DNA from: Paludibacter sp.
GTDB lineage: Bacteria; Bacteroidota; Bacteroidia; Bacteroidales; Paludibacteraceae
Direction: 5' to 3'
NCBI GenBank assembly: GCA_010365115.1
Contig: JAAFGX010000020.1
Location: 1-56,613 of the forward strand
DNA length: 56,613 bases
Position numbers and translations under genes: made by a program
In this document: positions 53,498 to 56,613 of the stretch, piece by piece
Position numbering within the stretch: the stretch's first letter is position 1
Layout: each line of letters starts with the position of its first letter
Notes under the pieces: generated by a model
What the model was told of the DNA's origin: nothing
Databases searched by the model: none
Seen by the model: only the letters and a program-made list of their open reading frames with translations

Positions 53498-55867
53498 ATG
53501 AACACTACAGCATTGTCATCAGAAGAATTGAGAAAAACGCATGCTTATTGGCGCGCTACCAATTATCTATCAGTCGGCCAGTTATATCTTTGTGAAAATC
53601 CATTGCTCCACGAACCGCTAAAACAGTCACATGTGAAATCGATGCTGCTTGGGCATTGGGGTACTACCCCCGGGCAGAACTTTATCTACGTGCATTTAAA
53701 TCGGGTCATTAAGAAGTACGACCTGAATATGTTTTACATTTCCGGTCCGGGTCATGGTGGTCCTGCAATAGTTGGTAATGTTTATCTCGAAGGTACATGG
53801 AGTGAAGTTTACCCTGACATTACTCTGGATAAAGCTGGATTGAAAAAGTTGTTTAAACAATTTTCATTTCCCGGTGGAATTTCCAGTCATGTTGCGCCAA
53901 CAACACCCGGGTCGATTCACGAAGGTGGAGAATTGGGATATTCACTCAGCCATGCATTCGGAGCTGTATTTGACAATCCAGAACTGATTGCCGCTTGCGT
54001 TATTGGCGATGGCGAAGCCGAAACCGGTCCACTGGCAACTGCCTGGCATTCCAACAAATTTCTCAATCCGATTACTGACGGTGCAGTATTACCGATTCTT
54101 CATCTGAACGGTTATAAAATAGCCAACCCAACCATACTGGCACGTATTGAGCCTGAAGAACTGGATCAATTTCTTCGTGGTTGTGGTTGGACTCCTTATT
54201 ACGTAGAAGGTGATGAACCTGAGAAAATGCATCAGCTTATGGCTTCTATGATGGAAAAAACCATTGAGGAAATTAAAAGCATACAGGAGAATGCGAGAAA
54301 AAACGATGACACCACCCGACCACGTTGGCCAATGATTGTACTGAAGTCACCCAAAGGTTGGACGGGACCAAAAGAAGTCGATGGACTTCAAATTGAAGGA
54401 ACTTTCCGGGCTCATCAAATTCCGTTACAGGTAAATGCAGAGCATCCACATCATTTGCAACTGCTTGAAAACTGGATGAAAAGCTATAAACCAGAAGAAC
54501 TTTTTGATAAAGATGGTCACCTTTTACCTGAATTGGCCGAACTGGCACCAAAAGGCGAGCGAAGGATGGGCGCTAATCCGCATACGAATGGTGGGTTACT
54601 GCTGCAAGATTTAAAAATGCCTGATTTTCGGGAGTTTGCCGTAAAAGTTCCTTCGCCAGGGTCGATTGAAGCCGCTGATACACATGAACTTGGAGTTTTC
54701 CTTCGTGAAGTGATTAACCTGAATAAAAAGCAGCGGAATTTCCGGATTTTCGGTCCTGATGAAACGCTTTCGAACAGGCTAACTGCTGTTTTTGAAACCA
54801 CCAATCGGCAATGGGAAGTTCGTACGAAAGAAAACGATGAGTTTCTTGCTACCGATGGCAGGGTTTTGGAAATGCTGAGCGAACATCAATGCGAGGGCTG
54901 GCTCGAAGGATATCTACTCACTGGAAGGCACGGCTTATTTAACTGCTACGAAGCTTTTATTCATATCATTGATTCAATGTTTAATCAGCATGCCAAATGG
55001 CTGAAAGTGACTGCTGAGTTGCCATGGCGGAAAAAAATCGCATCGCTCAATTACCTTCTTGCCTCCCACGTTTGGCAACAAGCACATAACGGTTTTACCC
55101 ATCAAGACCCTGGTTTCATCGATCATGTGGTTAATAAGAAAGCCTCGATCGTTCGCGTATATCTTCCGCCCGATGCCAATTGTTTGTTGTCGGTTTGGGA
55201 TCATTGTTTGAGAAGCCGTCATTACGTAAACGTAGTGATTGCAGGCAAATATCAGGCACCTCAATGGCTAACTATGGACGAAGCAATTGAACATTGTAAA
55301 GAAGGAATTGGCGTATGGAAATGGGCCGGCAACGACAAGGGAAAGGAACCGGATGTTGTGATGGCTTGCTGTGGCGACGTACCAACGCTTGAAACCCTGG
55401 CAGCTGTATCCATTCTTCGAGAACATCTTCCTGATTTGAAAATTCGTGTGGTGAATGTGGTAGATTTAATGAAACTGGAATCGAATACGAAACATCCCCA
55501 TGGATTAGATGAACATGATTTTGATAAATTATTTACAAAACACAAGCCTGTCATATTCGCATTCCACGGATATCCGTCACTGGTTCATCAATTGACCTAC
55601 CGTCGTAGCAATCATGCAAATATGCATGTTCACGGCTATAAGGAAGAAGGTACAATAACTACATATTTCGATATGACTGTTCTAAACGGCCTTGACAGGT
55701 TCCATCTGGTACTTGATGCAATACAACAGCTTCCACAGCTAGGCGATAGAGGTGCCCAACTGAAACAGATGATAGATAAAAAACTCATTGAGCACACAAA
55801 ATACATTCATAAAAACGGTTTAGACATGCCTGAAATTCTTAATTGGAAATGGAGTATTCCTAAATAA
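53498..55867 (+). CDS. xfp: Phosphoketolase (xylulose 5-phosphate/fructose 6-phosphate)
   Basis: This thiamine-diphosphate enzyme splits xylulose 5-phosphate (and often fructose 6-phosphate) with phosphate into acetyl phosphate and glyceraldehyde 3-phosphate (or erythrose 4-phosphate). The 789-residue protein is full length. Signatures are SGPGHGGPA (82-90), [16 protein letters not shown] (141-156), [19 protein letters not shown] (170-188, TPP binding) and, in the C-terminal half, [18 protein letters not shown] with the catalytic Glu/His context. ackA in the same operon turns the acetyl phosphate into ATP, and the CheB-domain gene follows by 11 bases. Confidence 0.96.
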   Translation: MNTTALSSEELRKTHAYWRATNYLSVGQLYLCENPLLHEPLKQSHVKSMLLGHWGTTPGQNFIYVHLNRVIKKYDLNMFYISGPGHGGPAIVGNVYLEGTWSEVYPDITLDKAGLKKLFKQFSFPGGISSHVAPTTPGSIHEGGELGYSLSHAFGAVFDNPELIAACVIGDGEAETGPLATAWHSNKFLNPITDGAVLPILHLNGYKIANPTILARIEPEELDQFLRGCGWTPYYVEGDEPEKMHQLMASMMEKTIEEIKSIQENARKNDDTTRPRWPMIVLKSPKGWTGPKEVDGLQIEGTFRAHQIPLQVNAEHPHHLQLLENWMKSYKPEELFDKDGHLLPELAELAPKGERRMGANPHTNGGLLLQDLKMPDFREFAVKVPSPGSIEAADTHELGVFLREVINLNKKQRNFRIFGPDETLSNRLTAVFETTNRQWEVRTKENDEFLATDGRVLEMLSEHQCEGWLEGYLLTGRHGLFNCYEAFIHIIDSMFNQHAKWLKVTAELPWRKKIASLNYLLASHVWQQAHNGFTHQDPGFIDHVVNKKASIVRVYLPPDANCLLSVWDHCLRSRHYVNVVIAGKYQAPQWLTMDEAIEHCKEGIGVWKWAGNDKGKEPDVVMACCGDVPTLETLAAVSILREHLPDLKIRVVNVVDLMKLESNTKHPHGLDEHDFDKLFTKHKPVIFAFHGYPSLVHQLTYRRSNHANMHVHGYKEEGTITTYFDMTVLNGLDRFHLVLDAIQQLPQLGDRGAQLKQMIDKKLIEHTKYIHKNGLDMPEILNWKWSIPK

Positions 55868-55878
55868 TACAAAATATT

Positions 55879-56475
55879 ATGAAAACTAAAACTACTAAAA
55901 AAGACTTTCCAGTAGTTTGCGTGGGAGGTTCTGCGGGAGGTCTTGATGCATATACCCGCTTACTGCAAAATTTGCCATCAGATATGGGTGTAGCAATCGT
56001 CATAGTTAATCATTTGAGAACTGTAGCCACCATGCTCCATCAAATTCTGCCAAACTATACGGATATGCCAGTTGAATTGATCACTGAAAAATTAGACATA
56101 AAACCCAATCATGTATTCATCATTCCAGAAAAAAAGGATTTGCATGTTCTAAATGGAGAGTTCCGCTTAAAGCCGATATCAAAGCCCTGGGGATGGCCCG
56201 ACGTAATAACTGTTTTTATGAAATCCATGACAGAAAACTGGGACGGCAAACTGATCGCCGTCATTGTTTCGGGTTATGATGGTGATGGTGCAGCAGCGCT
56301 TTGTGGCATAAAAGAAGTTGGTGGAAGTACCATTGCACAGAAGCCTGAAACAGCAGGGCAACCGGATATGCCTGATAGTGCTATTGCAAGCGGGTGTATA
56401 GATTTTATTCTTTCACCTGAAAATATCGCTAAGAAAATTAAAAAAATTGCAAATGAGGAATCTGAAGACAAGTAA
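55879..56475 (+). CDS. Stand-alone CheB methylesterase-domain protein
   Basis: The 198-residue protein corresponds to the catalytic domain of CheB, with no receiver domain. The esterase triad is S18 in VGGSAGGLDAY, H45 in VNHLR and D136 in SGYDGDGAAAL. GQPDMPDSAIASGCIDFIL is the C-terminal family block. With no chemoreceptor or cheR in view, its target is unclear; such proteins often sit with stress-regulating hybrid kinases, which may follow beyond the window. Eleven bases separate it from xfp, so it is probably the last gene of the operon visible here. Confidence 0.85.
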   Translation: MKTKTTKKDFPVVCVGGSAGGLDAYTRLLQNLPSDMGVAIVIVNHLRTVATMLHQILPNYTDMPVELITEKLDIKPNHVFIIPEKKDLHVLNGEFRLKPISKPWGWPDVITVFMKSMTENWDGKLIAVIVSGYDGDGAAALCGIKEVGGSTIAQKPETAGQPDMPDSAIASGCIDFILSPENIAKKIKKIANEESEDK

Positions 56476-56565
56476 AAAAATGAATCAAATAAGTAAACTC
56501 ATCGAATATAAAAAATATATTATGAGTATCCGTTTGAGTTCCTTAAAAAATAATTAATCAATAAC

Positions 56566-56580
56566 AGGGGCTTTGCCCCT
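56566..56580. terminator. Short GC hairpin near the right end
   Basis: AGGGGC / GCCCCT arms with a TTT loop, then AAAACCCCAC and a T-run further on. It may end the phosphoketolase operon transcript, or be a fragment of a dispersed GGGGCTTTGCCCC repeat. The window ends 33 bases later. Confidence 0.5.
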
Positions 56581-56613
56581 AAAACCCCACTCACTTTTTT
56601 TCCTTGATGAAAA

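Noticed and set aside
56480..56557. A 25-codon frame after the CheB-domain gene
   Set aside because: It is very short, of simple composition and cut off from any recognisable signal; no support.

Overview
This is an AT-rich (mid-to-high 30s % GC by eye) chromosomal segment from a member of the Bacteroidota, most likely order Bacteroidales. The evidence is the TAnnTTTG type -7 promoter elements, a PorZ-like protein with a type IX secretion C-terminal domain, a split LysO exporter, a MetH without the AdoMet-activation domain, and the many interspersed palindromic repeats typical of the phylum. I see no tRNA, rRNA, CRISPR array or transposase. The contig cuts off at both ends.

Layout. 0.3-9.5 kb is housekeeping: a CPA2 cation/proton antiporter, an M23/LysM peptidase, ndk, recG, an acyltransferase, ispD, a SPOR protein and folE. 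9.5-29.3 kb, all on the minus strand, is a surface-polysaccharide cluster. Read in transcription order it runs from PorZ through three membrane glycosyltransferase-like proteins to rfbF, rfbG and rfbH with a flavin reductase and an epimerase (CDP-3,6-dideoxyhexose pathway). It continues with a split transketolase interrupted by a TylF-like methyltransferase, a GT2 with three GtrA flippase-like proteins, a UDP-galactopyranose-mutase-like flavoprotein and a GT-C glycosyltransferase. The genes suggest a branched, possibly O-methylated 3,6-dideoxy sugar placed on LPS, with PorZ (a carrier of anionic LPS in the type IX system) at the promoter-proximal end.

29.5-36.9 kb holds rdgB, a DUF3316-like exported protein, an S41 peptidase lipoprotein, a TrmH-type RNA methyltransferase, a SUI1/eIF1-like factor and a large AddA-like helicase-nuclease. 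Two tandem repeat arrays lie between these genes. 37.0-38.8 kb is a compact three-gene operon with its own promoter (a TIGR04255-like protein plus two unrecognised proteins), a candidate accessory or defence cassette of unknown function.

38.9-44.0 kb holds metH and gpmI. metH carries an in-frame insertion of about 480 bp. It is bounded by 38-39 bp inverted repeats and encodes a DUF559 (PD-(D/E)XK-type) nuclease domain without a single methionine codon. Further copies of the same GC-rich repeat lie just outside metH. This looks like a mobile element that survives inside a gene by being translated through.

44.2-49.6 kb holds lysO (two genes), a small membrane protein, a GT4 glycosyltransferase and mutS. 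The last two are bracketed by two same-orientation copies of a 111 bp MITE-like element. 50.2-56.5 kb is a plus-strand operon for the phosphoketolase shunt: a HAD phosphatase, ackA, a double PRC-barrel protein, an RpiB-type isomerase, xfp and a stand-alone CheB methylesterase domain. It would turn pentose or fructose phosphates into acetyl phosphate and then acetate plus ATP.
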